From contig DATJOJ010000042.1 of assembly GCA_035507035.1 (NCBI GenBank), positions 62,001-126,000 of the forward strand: a stretch of DNA of 64,000 nucleotides, written 5' to 3'. Shown piece after piece: positions 63,633 to 64,000 of this stretch. The notes under the pieces are model-generated. The model saw nothing but the letters and a program-made list of their open reading frames with translations. It did no database searches and was not told the origin of the DNA. Both the position numbers and the translations under genes were made by a program. The stretch comes from DATJOJ01 sp035507035 (GTDB lineage Bacteria; Acidobacteriota; Terriglobia; Terriglobales; Acidobacteriaceae). Within the stretch, counting starts at the first letter, position 1. Each line of letters begins with the position of its first letter.

Positions 63633-64000
63633 CTAAGCTGCTTTTTGCTTTCGCCGCTTTTGCCCAAGCAGGCTTTTGAGCACGCGAATGCCTTTGTCGA
63701 CGTGCTTTTCTTGCAGCAAGTACGGCGGCAGGAAGCGCAAGACAGTGTCTTGTGTACTGTTGAACAATATCCCTTTGGCAAGAGCTTGCTCGACCATCGG
63801 CCGAGCAGGAACTTCCAGTTGCAAGCCTTGGATGAAGCCACGCCCTCGCACCTCCCTCGCTGCTCCGTAAACTTCTGTCAACAATTTCAATTCCTGCTGA
63901 AGATATGCTCCGACACGCGCGACATTTTCGAGCAACCGATCCTCTTCGACTGTCGCCAGGTATTCCAGTGCCACCCGGCAAGCCAGTGGCCCGCCGCCAA
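63633..64000 (-). CDS. argD: Acetylornithine aminotransferase (3' part, cut by the window edge)
   Basis: The reading frame continues past the end of the window; only the last 121 codons are present. The visible part starts GGGPLACRVALEYLATVEED and includes EVRGRGFIQGLQLEV, LFNSTQDTVLRFLPPYLLQE and a lysine/arginine-rich tail. These match the C-terminal domain of class III aminotransferases of the ArgD/SOD-type. The PLP lysine lies outside the window. Acetylornithine or succinylornithine is the likely substrate. Confidence 0.8.
   Translation of the reverse strand, partial: GGGPLACRVALEYLATVEEDRLLENVARVGAYLQQELKLLTEVYGAAREVRGRGFIQGLQLEVPARPMVEQALAKGILFNSTQDTVLRFLPPYLLQEKHVDKGIRVLKSLLGQKRRKQKAA

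Overview
The window looks like a chromosomal segment of a soil acidobacterium (Acidobacteriota, Terriglobia/Koribacter-like). This is inferred from gene content and style: GloVer-type and Asp-box secreted proteins, a GxxExxY gene, a large S53 peptidase repertoire, moderate-to-high G+C and mostly housekeeping genes in short mixed-strand operons. I see no phage, plasmid, CRISPR, rRNA or tRNA genes.

Layout. 1-8.3 kb: a hypothetical gene, then the minus-strand run glyQ-glyS-ppdK, then a plus-strand polyferredoxin gene behind a CRP/FNR-type palindrome. 8.3-12.3 kb: a minus-strand operon thrC-like / MoaD-like sulfur carrier / hom / proC-like. It starts with a recognisable promoter and a SAM-I (S-box) riboswitch, so it is probably tuned to methionine/SAM rather than to threonine alone. 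12.4-22.6 kb: ddl, a CsgG-like protein, arginase, a GxxExxY gene bounded by inverted repeats, asnS, a TIM-barrel isomerase, ggt, a YjbR protein, an aldo/keto reductase, and recO preceded by an overlapping 30-codon ORF. 22.7-29.1 kb: a PilZ protein, the pentose-phosphate operon tkt-tal-glk, and lhgO.

29.1-40.9 kb: a 1499-residue secreted Asp-box/Ig-like protein coupled to a small Myb-like protein, modB-modC without modA, egtB-egtD (ergothioneine), a double UspA protein and an S53 peptidase. 41-48 kb: a motA-motB operon led by a PAS/degenerate-GGDEF protein, a PEBP-family protein, a TonB protein, two FNR-like regulators (the second without its helix-turn-helix) and a fatty-acid desaturase. 48-57 kb: a beta-hydroxyacid dehydrogenase, a metallo-beta-lactamase-fold hydrolase, a methyltransferase-like membrane protein, glycerate kinase, an esterase-like hydrolase, an M20 peptidase, a VapBC-type toxin-antitoxin pair and a YyaL-type thioredoxin-domain protein. 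57-64 kb: a 44-residue secreted peptide, membrane and CBS proteins, DUF58, a 5'-truncated phosphoesterase, a GloVer protein, an alpha/beta hydrolase, and the 3' part of an argD-like aminotransferase cut by the window edge.

Three cross-cutting signals stand out. (1) The S-box-controlled ThrC-like + sulfur-carrier + Hom operon suggests a protein-thiocarboxylate route to homocysteine. (2) A set of GTGA-N6-TCAC palindromes sits upstream of the two FNR-like regulators, the universal stress protein and the polyferredoxin, and looks like a local redox/oxygen regulon. (3) An intact GxxExxY gene lies inside ~27-bp inverted repeats, and a deleted copy with matching ends lies at 662-795, which points to a small, apparently mobilised unit.
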